Origin: Planctomycetota bacterium
GTDB lineage: Bacteria; Planctomycetota; Planctomycetia; Pirellulales; Pirellulaceae
DNA length: 64,000 nt
Assembly (NCBI GenBank): GCA_963204915.1
Contig: CAUJHS010000014.1
Location: 1 to 64,000 of the forward strand
Reading direction: 5' to 3'
Shown: positions 43,354-51,659 of the stretch, one piece after another
Position numbering within the stretch: position 1 is the stretch's first letter
Layout of the letters: every line of letters begins with the position of its first letter
Notes under the pieces: generated by a model
Told to the model about the DNA's origin: nothing
The model's input: only the letters and a program-made list of their open reading frames with translations
Database searches by the model: none
Program-made: the position numbers and the translations under genes

Positions 43354-45141
43354 TTACAGCGTTTTCAAGTAGGCGATCAGGTCGTCGAGTTCGGCTTCGG
43401 TTAGTTCGCCTTGGCCAGTGACGCGCTCCGGATTGTGCGAGCCGGTGAGAACTTCCCGGAGCGTGTTGGCTCGGCCGTCGTGCAGAAGTTGCGTTTTGCG
43501 ATAGACGCCGAGGAGCGAAGGCGTGTTGAAGCCCTTGTAGCGGTCCAGCGGCGCGCCCAGGCCAACATCGTGAATCTGACCGTCGGTGAAGTAGGGGCCG
43601 TTATGGCAGTTGGCGCAGCCTGCTTTCTCGCTGTGGAAGACCGCTTCGCCGCGCTGCGCCGCTTCCGGCAACGAGCCATCGGGTGCGCGGTGTGGGTTGG
43701 GCGGAACTTGCAGCGTTTGAAAAAAGGCGGCCAGGGCGGCCACGTCGTCATCGGTCGGCTGCGGGCCGAGCATCGTGTCGGTCATCGACTTCCGCAGGGC
43801 TGCGTCAAAATCTTCCTGCCAGCCGTGCCACGTCCAAGGCGCCGTTTGCGGCATGTTGTACAGCGGCAGCACAGTCTTGAACGTGAAGGGAATGTTGCCG
43901 TCGTTGTGGGTGTCCATCGGTTTGTCGTTGCCGCCGCCGTGGTCGTGGCAACTATGGCAACTGTACCACTGGTCGAGGCTGCGCTGCGCATCGTAGAAGA
44001 TCGCTTCGCCGCGCCGGGCGAGCGAGATTTCCGCAGGTCGGCCCAGCGGAATAGTCTGCACCAACTTGCGGCTTTCCAGGTCCACCACCTGCACCGCGTC
44101 TTCCAGGTAGTTGGCCACGTACACGGTGCGGTTGTTGCCGGCGATGCGCAAGCCCATGGGCCGCCCGCCGACCGGAATGCGATAAAAACGTTCAGAGTCT
44201 TTCAATAACTCTTCAGGAATATGATCCGGGCTGCCTACGTCGTGCATCGGCAAGTCGGGCAGACGATAGACCAGCAACTCGTGCGTGCCCGAGGAGGATA
44301 CGACCAGCCGTTGCTCATCGGCCGTGAGCGCCAAACCGAACGGATCGGCCACAGCCACGCCGGGCGGGTCGAGCGACATCGCCTCGCGCCGCGATTCTTC
44401 CTCCAGTCGCACGCGCGCCACGCGACTGGCCAAGACCCAACCCAGCCGAATGTTGCCCGGCGTAATCGGGTTGTCGCGATACGTCATCCAGGGGAAATAC
44501 GCATAACGGCCGTCGCGCGTAGTTTGCACGTGGCCTAAGTTCAAGCCGCCGAAACCTTGCTGATACAGCACCGTGCCCGCGGCGACATCGACCACGGTCA
44601 CGCCGCGGTCGCCCGAGGCGGTCACGGCCAGCCGTGTTCCGTCGGGCGAAAGCGCCAAGTAGCGTGGCCGCCGGCCAACGTCGATATGCGCGACGACTTG
44701 ACCTTGTTCCAAGTCAACCACCGCCACGCGATCGGCCGCCCACTGCGCCACGTAGGCTTTCTTCCCTTCGGGCGAAACGGCCACGCCGTAGGGCTCGAAG
44801 CCGATGTGAATCTTGCCGACTTCGCGAAGCGTGTCGCCTGACACGTCCAGCACGGTCACATCGCCCGAGTAACTGCCCGAGATCAACACGCGGTCCAGCG
44901 TGGGATGCAGCGCGGCGTATGCGGGGCGCTCGCCCACGGGCGCTTCGGCCAAGACTTGTCCGTCGCGCGTGCGGATCAGCGAAGCGGTGTTCGAGGTTTG
45001 ATTGACCGAAACGAGCCAGGAACCGTCGCGCGCTAAAGCCACATCGACCGGCGAACGGTGCGGCTCTGCGGCGCGGGCGAAAACGGCGGCGCTGGCCACC
45101 AGCGTGAGTAATCCTGCCGAGTAGCAAACGGCGCGAAGCAT
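43354..45141 (-). CDS. YncE-like beta-propeller fused to a MauG-type di-haem cytochrome c domain
   Basis: This 595-residue protein has a signal peptide (MLRAVCYSAGLLTLVASAAV) and a seven-bladed YncE/YVTN-like propeller (~30-370) with repeats such as VAVSPEGKKAYVAQWAADRV and LALSPDGTRLAVTASGDRGV. The C-terminal domain has two CxxCH haem sites (CHSCH in WYSCHSCHDHGGGNDKP; CANCH in KAGCANCHNGPYFTD) and the ending LTEAELDDLIAYLKTL of di-haem cytochrome c peroxidase/MauG proteins. It is probably a periplasmic redox protein. It lies downstream of thiG on the same strand. Confidence 0.93.
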   Translation of the reverse strand: MLRAVCYSAGLLTLVASAAVFARAAEPHRSPVDVALARDGSWLVSVNQTSNTASLIRTRDGQVLAEAPVGERPAYAALHPTLDRVLISGSYSGDVTVLDVSGDTLREVGKIHIGFEPYGVAVSPEGKKAYVAQWAADRVAVVDLEQGQVVAHIDVGRRPRYLALSPDGTRLAVTASGDRGVTVVDVAAGTVLYQQGFGGLNLGHVQTTRDGRYAYFPWMTYRDNPITPGNIRLGWVLASRVARVRLEEESRREAMSLDPPGVAVADPFGLALTADEQRLVVSSSGTHELLVYRLPDLPMHDVGSPDHIPEELLKDSERFYRIPVGGRPMGLRIAGNNRTVYVANYLEDAVQVVDLESRKLVQTIPLGRPAEISLARRGEAIFYDAQRSLDQWYSCHSCHDHGGGNDKPMDTHNDGNIPFTFKTVLPLYNMPQTAPWTWHGWQEDFDAALRKSMTDTMLGPQPTDDDVAALAAFFQTLQVPPNPHRAPDGSLPEAAQRGEAVFHSEKAGCANCHNGPYFTDGQIHDVGLGAPLDRYKGFNTPSLLGVYRKTQLLHDGRANTLREVLTGSHNPERVTGQGELTEAELDDLIAYLKTL

Positions 45142-45232
45142 CGGCGCGACTCCCTGTCGAACAAAAGCCCAGGCACGCTCGATTCACGCCAGGAACGGCG
45201 GCGCGCGAAGCGTGAGGGCGCTGGGGTGTGGT

Positions 45233-46075
45233 TCAGGTCGATTCGATGACGCCCGCGGTGGGACTGCTGGCGTTGCCGTACAGGCGCTTGGGGATGCGGC
45301 CTGAAAGGTAGGACAAACGGCCGGCTTGCACGGCGAGTTGCATGGCGCGGGCCATGTTCACCGGGTCGCGGGCGCGGGCAATGGCCGAGTTGAGCAGCAC
45401 CCCGTCGGCGCCAAGCTCCATGGCCACGGCGACATCGCTCGCGCAGCCCACGCCAGCGTCCACAATCACGGGATAATCGGGATCGTCTTCCTTGAGGTAT
45501 TCTAAACAGATGCGCAAGTTGTTCGGATTCAAGATGCCTTGCCCCGAGCCAATGGGGCTACCGGCGGGCATGACGCTCGTGGCGCCGGCTTCTTTGAGGC
45601 GCCGCGCCATGACGGGGTCATCGCTGGTGTAGCACAGGACTTGAAAGCCTTCGGCCACAAGTCGTTCGGTGGCGTGCAGTGTGGCGATCGGATCGGGCAG
45701 CAGCGTTTTGGGATCGCCCAGCACTTCGAGCTTGACCCAGTCGGCGCCGGGGTTTTCCAAACCGCGGAGAATTTCACGACCCAGGCGCGCGCTGCGAATG
45801 GCGTCTTCCGCGTTGTAGCAACCAGCCGTGTTGGGCAGCAGGATGTAACGCTCCAGGTCGAGATAATCAAAGATGTTTTCGCCGAAGCTGTCGTACAACC
45901 GTTCGCGACGAACGGCCACGGTAATGCAATGGGCGCCAGACGCCGCCAGCGACTCGGCCATGGTGCGGTAGTGGTCGTAACGCCCGCTGCCCACGATCAA
46001 CCGGCTGTGCAGCACGTGGCTGCCCAGTTTCAGAGGATCGTCACACGCAACGGGCGCCGCGCTGGACAAAGACAT
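45233..46075 (-). CDS. thiG: Thiazole synthase ThiG
   Basis: This 280-residue TIM-barrel enzyme builds the thiazole phosphate ring of thiamine from deoxyxylulose phosphate, dehydroglycine and ThiS thiocarboxylate. Motifs: [107 protein letters not shown] and [20 protein letters not shown]. The length fits ThiG with a slightly longer N-terminus. thiS lies 81 bases upstream, so the two form a small operon. No riboswitch was found in the leader. Confidence 0.97.
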   Translation of the reverse strand: MSLSSAAPVACDDPLKLGSHVLHSRLIVGSGRYDHYRTMAESLAASGAHCITVAVRRERLYDSFGENIFDYLDLERYILLPNTAGCYNAEDAIRSARLGREILRGLENPGADWVKLEVLGDPKTLLPDPIATLHATERLVAEGFQVLCYTSDDPVMARRLKEAGATSVMPAGSPIGSGQGILNPNNLRICLEYLKEDDPDYPVIVDAGVGCASDVAVAMELGADGVLLNSAIARARDPVNMARAMQLAVQAGRLSYLSGRIPKRLYGNASSPTAGVIEST

Positions 46076-46156
46076 CGCGAGGCGTTCCTTCCAAACAAGC
46101 GAAAAACAACAAGCTAGCGCCGCTCCCTGGGAGCGAGCAGCTCTCGGGGTAGGTCG

Positions 46157-46357
46157 TTAGCCGCCGCCGACGAGCGTGACCACTTCCACACGATCGCCGG
46201 GGCGCAGGTTGACGCTGGCGTGCCGCTCGCGCGGAATCAACTCCAGGTTCACTTCGACCGCCACGTGTTTCGCAGGTCGGTCAAGCTGTGCGAGCAAGTG
46301 CGCCACGGTTGCGGCTTCCGGCACTTCGCACGGCTGGCCGTTAAAAATAATCTCCAC
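46157..46357 (-). CDS. thiS: Sulfur carrier protein ThiS
   Basis: GTG 46357, with AGGA five bases upstream, begins a 66-residue ubiquitin-like protein (VEIIFNGQPCEVPEAATVAH) whose C-terminus VVTLVGGG supplies the diglycine activated as thiocarboxylate. It donates sulfur to ThiG, encoded directly downstream. Length and Gly-Gly end are canonical. ThiF/ThiH/ThiO partners must be elsewhere. The gene begins 11 bases after an unrelated membrane-anchored protein gene, with which it may be co-transcribed. Confidence 0.94.
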   Translation of the reverse strand: MEIIFNGQPCEVPEAATVAHLLAQLDRPAKHVAVEVNLELIPRERHASVNLRPGDRVEVVTLVGGG

Positions 46358-46368
46358 GCAATCCTCGT

Positions 46369-46950
46369 TTACTCTTGAATCGCCACGACGCGAGCCTTGC
46401 CCACGGCCACGCGCTGGAGCGGACCGGTTTGCACCGCCGCCGACGTGGCCGCGGCGCGGCTCCACGGCACGGCGTAGCAGGCCACATTGCCGGTGTTGCC
46501 GTCGCCCACGTACACAATGCTACGGCCGAAGCTCATCGAGGCCGGCCCGCGAAAGTCGGCAATGCCGGCGGTCATAACGTAGTCGGGCGTTTTGCCTTGT
46601 TCGATGCCCAAGTCGCCAATTACATTGGTTTTGAACAAGTTGGTGAATTGTCCGACGCGCGGGTTGATGACCCAACATTGCAGGTCGCCGGTCAGGAAGT
46701 CGAGCACGAACACGCCTTCGGTGCCTTCGTCAATAACGCCGGTCGCCATGGCGATAGACTTGCCGCCGTCGGCGCCGGTGGCGTGCAGGGGGACTTCGGC
46801 AAGGAAGCGATCCGAGAGCGACGTTTCGCCCGGCGAGCGCCCGTTCATTCCGATGACCACTCCCACCACCATCGCCACGCCGAGCAACAGCCCCGCCGAG
46901 AGACCCGCGGCGAACATGAGGGGAGTTTTCATTTGATACCAACGCGCCAT
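46369..46950 (-). CDS. Hypothetical membrane-anchored protein upstream of thiS
   Basis: ATG 46950 (MARWYQMKTPLMFAAGLSAG) gives 193 residues with one N-terminal helix (LMFAAGLSAGLLLGVAMVVG) and an extracytoplasmic domain that looks propeller-like or otherwise beta-rich (EGVFVLDFLTGDLQCWVINP, SIVYVGDGNTGNVACYAVPW). AAGGA precedes the start. It ends 11 bases before thiS, but its role does not look like thiamine synthesis. No family is recognised. Confidence 0.75.
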   Translation of the reverse strand: MARWYQMKTPLMFAAGLSAGLLLGVAMVVGVVIGMNGRSPGETSLSDRFLAEVPLHATGADGGKSIAMATGVIDEGTEGVFVLDFLTGDLQCWVINPRVGQFTNLFKTNVIGDLGIEQGKTPDYVMTAGIADFRGPASMSFGRSIVYVGDGNTGNVACYAVPWSRAAATSAAVQTGPLQRVAVGKARVVAIQE

Positions 46951-47107
46951 GAGATTTTCCTTGCAAGGAGGAGGGTCGCCCCAGGAGATCGATGACCACC
47001 GACGCCTTGCGCGTATTGTAAGAAGCCCTGCGCCGGGAGGCAAGAACGAGAGCGAACCTTTCTTTGCACAAGCTACAAACAACGCAGCGATTGAACTTGA
47101 CCGGCAA

Positions 47108-48685
47108 CTATCGAGACGACGGCTGATCCGAGAACGACACCGGCTGACGATGTTCGAGAATCGCGGCGTAGGCCGCGGCGTTGCGCTGAACTTCGTTCTT
47201 GCCGAGCGCGCGGTTGTACACGGCGATACCTTCCAGCACGCCGCGCCAGTTGTGACCGCCGTCGGGCTGGTCGCCAAACAACAAGTCGCCGGGCGACCAG
47301 TTGCGGAAGTCGCCGTGAAGGTCGTTGCGTTCAAACAACACTTTGCCTTCCAGATAGCAGATCAAACGGCCCGGCCGATACGTGATGGTCAACCGTTGCG
47401 GCAGTTCCTCGGCCACGTCGGCCAGATCGAACACGCTCGCGTCGGCAACGTCGGACGTATGCAACACGAACCCGAAACGCCCTTGCGATTGAACCAGGGC
47501 GAAGTTCGGAGGACCGTTGGCGTCGCCCGCGGCGAACACGACGGCCGCTTCCACTTGCGGTCCCGCGTTGGGCCGCACAATCGCCTCGACGGTCAGTTCG
47601 TGCGATTGCTGGCAGGCGCGGCAAATCGCGGGGCCAGCGCCTTCGGCCAGAAAGGCGCCGTCGTCCAGCACCAGCGCGCCATGTTCGCTCAGGCGCGCTC
47701 GGCCCTGGGCCGCCAGGACAACGGGCGACGCTTTACCGTCACTGGCCGCTGGCCGCGGAGGCGCGCCTTCGAGCACCAGTGCGGCGCCGGAAGGGTTCGA
47801 AGGCCACACGCCCTTCCATACACGTAGTACGTCGGGCGAAGCAAAGCCGGAGCTGCCCGCCGCCACTTCCGCCACTTGCCCGTTGCTGCGCCGCACCAGG
47901 GCGATGCGACCTTCGGTCACGGCTACGCCAGCGCCCAGTTCCGAGGTGTAGGCGAAGAACTCGGTTCCCATCACGCGCACCAGCGCCGCGGCGGTTTCCA
48001 CCACGAGCGGAAACTCGCCTGGTTGCGGCTCGACCGACGCCGACATTCCGCCTTGCAATAGCCGCACGTGTTTGGCTTCTTCGGGCCGACCGGCAAGTTC
48101 AACGACGGCGCCGCCATCCAAGAGGAGCGACGTGCCATCGGCGTAGCGTACAGTCGCGGCGCCATCTCGGTTGACTGAAAGTCGATCGCCGGCTCGCACT
48201 TCGACGCCGCGCGCCGCAACGGTCGAGCGGCTGTTGCGCTGAAGCGACAACTCGCCTTCCACGGCGGTGACGTACGCGATGACCGGCTGCGGCGCGATTT
48301 GCTCCCAGAACACGCCCGCGGTAACCGCCACGAGGAGAACCCCGGCCAAACCGATCCAGAAGGACAGTCGGCGCTGGTAGCGGCGACCGGCGCCTTGCGC
48401 TCGCAACTCGTCGGCCGCCATGGAGCGCACCTCGATCACTTGGCGAAGCAGTTCATCCTCGCTGCGCTGACTGTCACGCCGGCGCTGACCGACTTGCGCC
48501 GGAAAGTTGCGCCGATCTTCCGCCAGTTTTTGGCTCAAGAGTTCGCGCATTACGAGTTGATCTTGCAGCGCTTCCGCCAGCGCGGGCGAGCGGTCCAACT
48601 CGGCCGCCAGGCGCGCCATTTCCTCCGCGGAGAGCGCGTCGCGGTCGTCCAGGTAGGTTTCAAGGAGTCGGGGAATCCCCTTCAT
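47108..48685 (-). CDS. FecR-like anti-sigma/sensor with LamG domain
   Basis: The 525-residue protein starts with a cytoplasmic zinc-finger-like/anti-sigma segment (PRLLETYLDDRDALSAEEMA), one helix (FWIGLAGVLLVAVTAGVFW) and a FecR domain (VAARGVEVRAGDRLSVNRDG, VMGTEFFAYTSELGAGVAVT), followed by a LamG/concanavalin-like lectin domain (ELTVEAIVRPNAGPQVEAAV, DLLFGDQPDGGHNWRGVLEG, IAVYNRALGKNEVQRNAAAY). Its first codons overlap the end of the ECF sigma gene by 4 bases (ATGA), so the two are translationally coupled. It probably senses a surface carbohydrate or stress and controls that sigma factor. Confidence 0.92.
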   Translation of the reverse strand: MKGIPRLLETYLDDRDALSAEEMARLAAELDRSPALAEALQDQLVMRELLSQKLAEDRRNFPAQVGQRRRDSQRSEDELLRQVIEVRSMAADELRAQGAGRRYQRRLSFWIGLAGVLLVAVTAGVFWEQIAPQPVIAYVTAVEGELSLQRNSRSTVAARGVEVRAGDRLSVNRDGAATVRYADGTSLLLDGGAVVELAGRPEEAKHVRLLQGGMSASVEPQPGEFPLVVETAAALVRVMGTEFFAYTSELGAGVAVTEGRIALVRRSNGQVAEVAAGSSGFASPDVLRVWKGVWPSNPSGAALVLEGAPPRPAASDGKASPVVLAAQGRARLSEHGALVLDDGAFLAEGAGPAICRACQQSHELTVEAIVRPNAGPQVEAAVVFAAGDANGPPNFALVQSQGRFGFVLHTSDVADASVFDLADVAEELPQRLTITYRPGRLICYLEGKVLFERNDLHGDFRNWSPGDLLFGDQPDGGHNWRGVLEGIAVYNRALGKNEVQRNAAAYAAILEHRQPVSFSDQPSSR

Positions 48686-49200
48686 GACGACGACTCCGCC
48701 GCGAGCGAACTAGCGACGCATTCTTTCAAGGCGCTGCGCACGCGGTACAAGGCGCTGCGCACCGCCTCAGCCGTCGAACCGAGCGCCGCGGCGATGGCCG
48801 ACGACGAACGCTCCTCGGCGTACCGCATAATGAGTATGCGCCGGCTGTCTTCCGGCAGTTTCTGAAAGCAACCTTCCAGGGCGGCGCCCACGTCAGACTC
48901 GTCCGTCAACCGCGCGGCGGCCGATTGCGTGCGCGCAAGGATTTCCGCAATGGCCTGATCGTGCAGCCGATCGCGCCGCGCCGAACGCCGGAAATGGTTG
49001 CGGCACAAGTTCCGCGCGATGCCCTTCAGCCAGGCTTCCACCGGCACGTCGGGCGGCGTCTTGTCCATGTGGCGGTAGAACTCCATATAAACGTCTTGCG
49101 CCAGGTCGTCCACATCTTGTGGAAAGACCCCCATTCCGGCGATGTACGCACGGATTCTGAGCTGCGTTTGGCGAACGATGGCGTCGAAATCAAGCTCCAC
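48682..49200 (-). CDS. ECF sigma factor (planctomycete FecR-linked)
   Basis: GTG 49200 (reads VELDFDAIVRQTQLRIRAYI) gives 172 residues. Region 2 contains DVDDLAQDVYMEFYRHMDKT and EAWLKGIARNLCRNHFRR; region 4 contains CFQKLPEDSRRILIMRYAEE and SSSAIAAALGSTAEAVRSAL. The longer ATG frame to 49365 adds a poorly sigma-like leader. The gene is translationally coupled to the downstream FecR/LamG membrane protein, the usual sigma/anti-sigma pair in planctomycetes. Confidence 0.93.
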   Translation of the reverse strand: MELDFDAIVRQTQLRIRAYIAGMGVFPQDVDDLAQDVYMEFYRHMDKTPPDVPVEAWLKGIARNLCRNHFRRSARRDRLHDQAIAEILARTQSAAARLTDESDVGAALEGCFQKLPEDSRRILIMRYAEERSSSAIAAALGSTAEAVRSALYRVRSALKECVASSLAAESSS

Positions 49201-49426
49201 GTGGCAAGCATCCCTCAGGTGAGCGGCCCCCAAGGCTAGTTTACCACGACGCAACTTCGATTTTCCAAGCCAACAGTTCCTTGCTTGCCAGAGAACGAAT
49301 GGTCGCGAAGAGCGCCCTTGTGACGAATCAAGGCCAACAACACCCAGGAAAGGGTGGTAAGCCAAGTTGGAGTCCAGGCTCCAGCCTGACGACGTTTGTA
49401 TTCCCTGCCGAGTAAACCCTTTCCAA

Positions 49427-49517
49427 CGTTGAACCGCTTCCCCGTGGAAAGCGCGTTACGTGGATCGGAGTTAGAACGGCAATTCCCAAACGCTTCCCGC
49501 GGGGAAGCGGTTCAACG
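49427..49517. repeat. Inverted pair of REP-like units
   Basis: CGTTGAACCGCTTCCCCG (49427-49444) is repeated in inverted orientation as CGGGGAAGCGGTTCAACG (49500-49517). The right half contains a perfect hairpin GCTTCCC-GCG-GGGAAGC (49492-49508). The unit resembles those at 18073 and 20474 (TTTAACCGCTCCCC...). It lies between the sigma gene promoter and the end of the M28 peptidase gene. Confidence 0.75.
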
Positions 49518-49595
49518 CGCCAGCTCAAAAAATGTAGGGTGGGCTATGCCCACCACAACCGCATGTGTTTGGCGGTCACAGCCAGCTTACATCTA

Positions 49596-51155
49596 CTATT
49601 CGCTTGTGGATGCCGCTTGCGTCGGCTCGTTCGAGGGAGCGTTGAGCGAGAGCGTTCGCAGGCGGCCTTGCCGTTCGACGGTCAACTCGACGGGATTGGG
49701 CAGCGAGTTCGCCAAGGCGCGGAAGGCTTCCCCATCGGCAAAGTCCTGGCCGCCAACCCGATAGACGCGATCGCCGGAAGTCAGCCCGGCGTCGGCGGCA
49801 GGCGAACCGGGCATGACGGCCGTCACAAACAACACGCCCGGCTCGGCGCGGTCCTCGCGCCACGTCAATCCCAACCGCACCGGCGGTCCGGCCAATTGAA
49901 TGTTCATTTCCAGCGGCGAATCTTGACCGGCGCGCTGCACCTGCGCCTTGAGCGGCGAGACTGAGGTGGAGATCAGGCGGCGGAGCTGTACGTCGCCTTC
50001 CACCGGAGCCCCCCCTACTTGCAGAATCCGGTCTCCCACGCGTAACCCCGAACGCTGTGCGGCAGAGCCGGGGAACACCTCCTTCAGCACCACGCCTTGC
50101 GCGGTCGCGGTCTCATCATTCCAACGCACGCCCAACCGCGGCGGGAGGGGCGCTGCGGCGCGTTCCATGGTGCGCTGGCCGTCGATCGTTTCTCGCCGCG
50201 AGGCGGTTCGGAAGGTGAACTTCCGGGGACTATCGGCCATTTCAAACACCACGTTGAACAACAGCCGGTCGATTTGTTCGATGCCCGCCGAGTTGATTTT
50301 GTGCGAGTCGTCGCGCGGGCGGTGGTAATCGTCGTGCAGGTCGGTATGAAACATCAGCGTGGGAATACTCGCGTCGAAAAACGTGTAATGGTCGCTGTTC
50401 GACGTCATTTCCCAGGTGAAGTCGAGCCGCAGGTTGGCGTTTTGGTTCTGCTCGCTCACGAGCCGCCGCAGCCCGTAACTGGTGCGCGAGCCGTACACCA
50501 ACAACCGCTGGTTGCGCAGCCGGCCGACCATGTCGAGGTTGATCGCCAACTTGATTTGCGCCAGGGGAAGCGTCGGTTGCGACACCCAATGCTTGGACCC
50601 CAGCAAGCCATGTTCCTCGCCATCCCAAAAGGCGAAAAGAATCGAACGCCGCGGCGGTTCGGGCAACTGGGCGAAGGCTTCGATCAACTCCAGCAACGCG
50701 GCCACCCCGCTGGCGTTGTCGTCGGCGCCGTTGTGAATGTAGCCTGTGGGGCCGTAGCTATTCGTGGGAGTGCCGTATCCCACGTGATCGTAATGAGCGC
50801 CCACCAGAATCACGTCATGGCGCAACGTGGGGTCGCTGCCGGGAAGAATCGCCAGGATGTTGCGATAGCCGGCGTTGAAGGTTTGATAGAACCCGCCGCC
50901 TTCGCCGGCGCCCTTCATGCCGTGCTTTTGCAGCAGGTTGACGAGATACCCCCCGGCGGCCCGTCCACCCCGGGTGCCGGCTTCGCGTCCTTCGAAGGAA
51001 TCGTCGGCCAGCACATCGACATGGCGTTGCAACTCGCTCGACTTGATCGACATTCGCGCGGCTTCAAGCAGCGCGTGATCGGCGGCGCCAACCGGCGAAG
51101 CCATCCACCCAACCATCAACGCCACAAGCAACCGAACCCAAAGATGTGGGGGCAT
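49596..51155 (-). CDS. Exported M28-family aminopeptidase with two PDZ domains
   Basis: The 519-residue protein has a signal peptide (VRLLVALMVGWMASPVGAAD). The M28 zinc peptidase domain shows the metal ligands in GAHYDHVGYG, NGADDNASGVAALLELIEAF, AFWDGEEHGLLGSKHW, INLDMVGRL and IPTLMFHTDLHDDYHRPRDD. Two PDZ domains follow (VRWNDETATAQGVVLKEVFP ... SGLRVGDRILQVGG; PAADAGLTSGDRVYRVGG). It probably trims peptides outside the cytoplasm. A paired PDZ tail is common in bacterial M28 enzymes. Confidence 0.95.
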   Translation of the reverse strand: MPPHLWVRLLVALMVGWMASPVGAADHALLEAARMSIKSSELQRHVDVLADDSFEGREAGTRGGRAAGGYLVNLLQKHGMKGAGEGGGFYQTFNAGYRNILAILPGSDPTLRHDVILVGAHYDHVGYGTPTNSYGPTGYIHNGADDNASGVAALLELIEAFAQLPEPPRRSILFAFWDGEEHGLLGSKHWVSQPTLPLAQIKLAINLDMVGRLRNQRLLVYGSRTSYGLRRLVSEQNQNANLRLDFTWEMTSNSDHYTFFDASIPTLMFHTDLHDDYHRPRDDSHKINSAGIEQIDRLLFNVVFEMADSPRKFTFRTASRRETIDGQRTMERAAAPLPPRLGVRWNDETATAQGVVLKEVFPGSAAQRSGLRVGDRILQVGGAPVEGDVQLRRLISTSVSPLKAQVQRAGQDSPLEMNIQLAGPPVRLGLTWREDRAEPGVLFVTAVMPGSPAADAGLTSGDRVYRVGGQDFADGEAFRALANSLPNPVELTVERQGRLRTLSLNAPSNEPTQAASTSE

Positions 51156-51347
51156 GTCATTACTCCGGCAAGGCGGCGAATACCGGCCAAACTATACCCC
51201 ACGATTGTTGCGCCGGCAAAAACCGCGCAAAACAAAATCTTTCGCGAAGAAACTCCAGGTTTGGCCGGCAGTCGTCTTGCAAGGCGCCGCCCCTTGCGTA
51301 AGAATTCACCAAGATGGAAGGCGCGCCCCCTGCGACCTTCCCCACCC

Positions 51348-51434
51348 GGAGAGGTGGCTGAGTGGTCGAAAGCGCCGGTTTGCTAAATCGGTGAGCTCGA
51401 AAGGGCTCCGCAGGTTCGAATCCTGTCCTCTCCG
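51348..51434 (+). tRNA. tRNA-Ser (anticodon GCT)
   Basis: The 87-base class II tRNA has acceptor GGAGAGG paired with CCTCTCC, anticodon stem CCGGT/ATCGG with loop TTGCTAA (GCT, reading AGC/AGU), the long variable arm TGAGCTCGAAAGGGCTC and a TTCGAAT T-loop. Discriminator G; CCA is not encoded. The integrase 225 bases downstream, facing it, marks this tRNA as a probable integration site. Confidence 0.97.
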
Positions 51435-51447
51435 CTTCGTTTTTCGA

Positions 51448-51495
51448 CGCCCGCCGCAAGTTGTTGTTATGCAACAATTTGCAGCGGGCGTTTTT
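51448..51495 (+). terminator. Long stem-loop terminator of tRNA-Ser
   Basis: CGCCCGC (51448-51454) pairs with GCGGGCG (51484-51490), extended by GCAA/TTGC (one mismatch between) and TTGTTG/CAACAA around a short loop, followed by TTTTT. An 18-bp near-perfect stem with a T-run is a strong intrinsic terminator. Confidence 0.9.
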
Positions 51496-51534
51496 CGTTT
51501 GTCCCAGTCATTGGGACAATCACTGGGACAAACG
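51496..51534. repeat. Iterated TGGGAC inverted repeats between tRNA-Ser and integrase
   Basis: CGTTTGTCCCAGT (51496-51508) and ACTGGGACAAACG (51522-51534) form a perfect 13-bp inverted repeat; a third copy of TTGGGACAA lies in the centre. Three copies of a 7-9 base motif close to an attachment site resemble recombinase or excisionase arm-binding sites. Confidence 0.7.
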
Positions 51535-51659
51535 ATTTGATTAAGGGGCGAGAAAACGCCCTTAGCTCAAAGCGGATAGGGCAGCGATTCGGTGATCACG
51601 AATGTCTCTCCTTGCTGCGCCGCTTGCAGACGCCAAAAAGGGAACAAAAACAAACCAAC

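Noticed and set aside
46951-47107. Possible TPP riboswitch upstream of the thiS-thiG transcript
   Set aside because: I looked for the conserved CTGAGA and ACCTGAT segments and did not find them.
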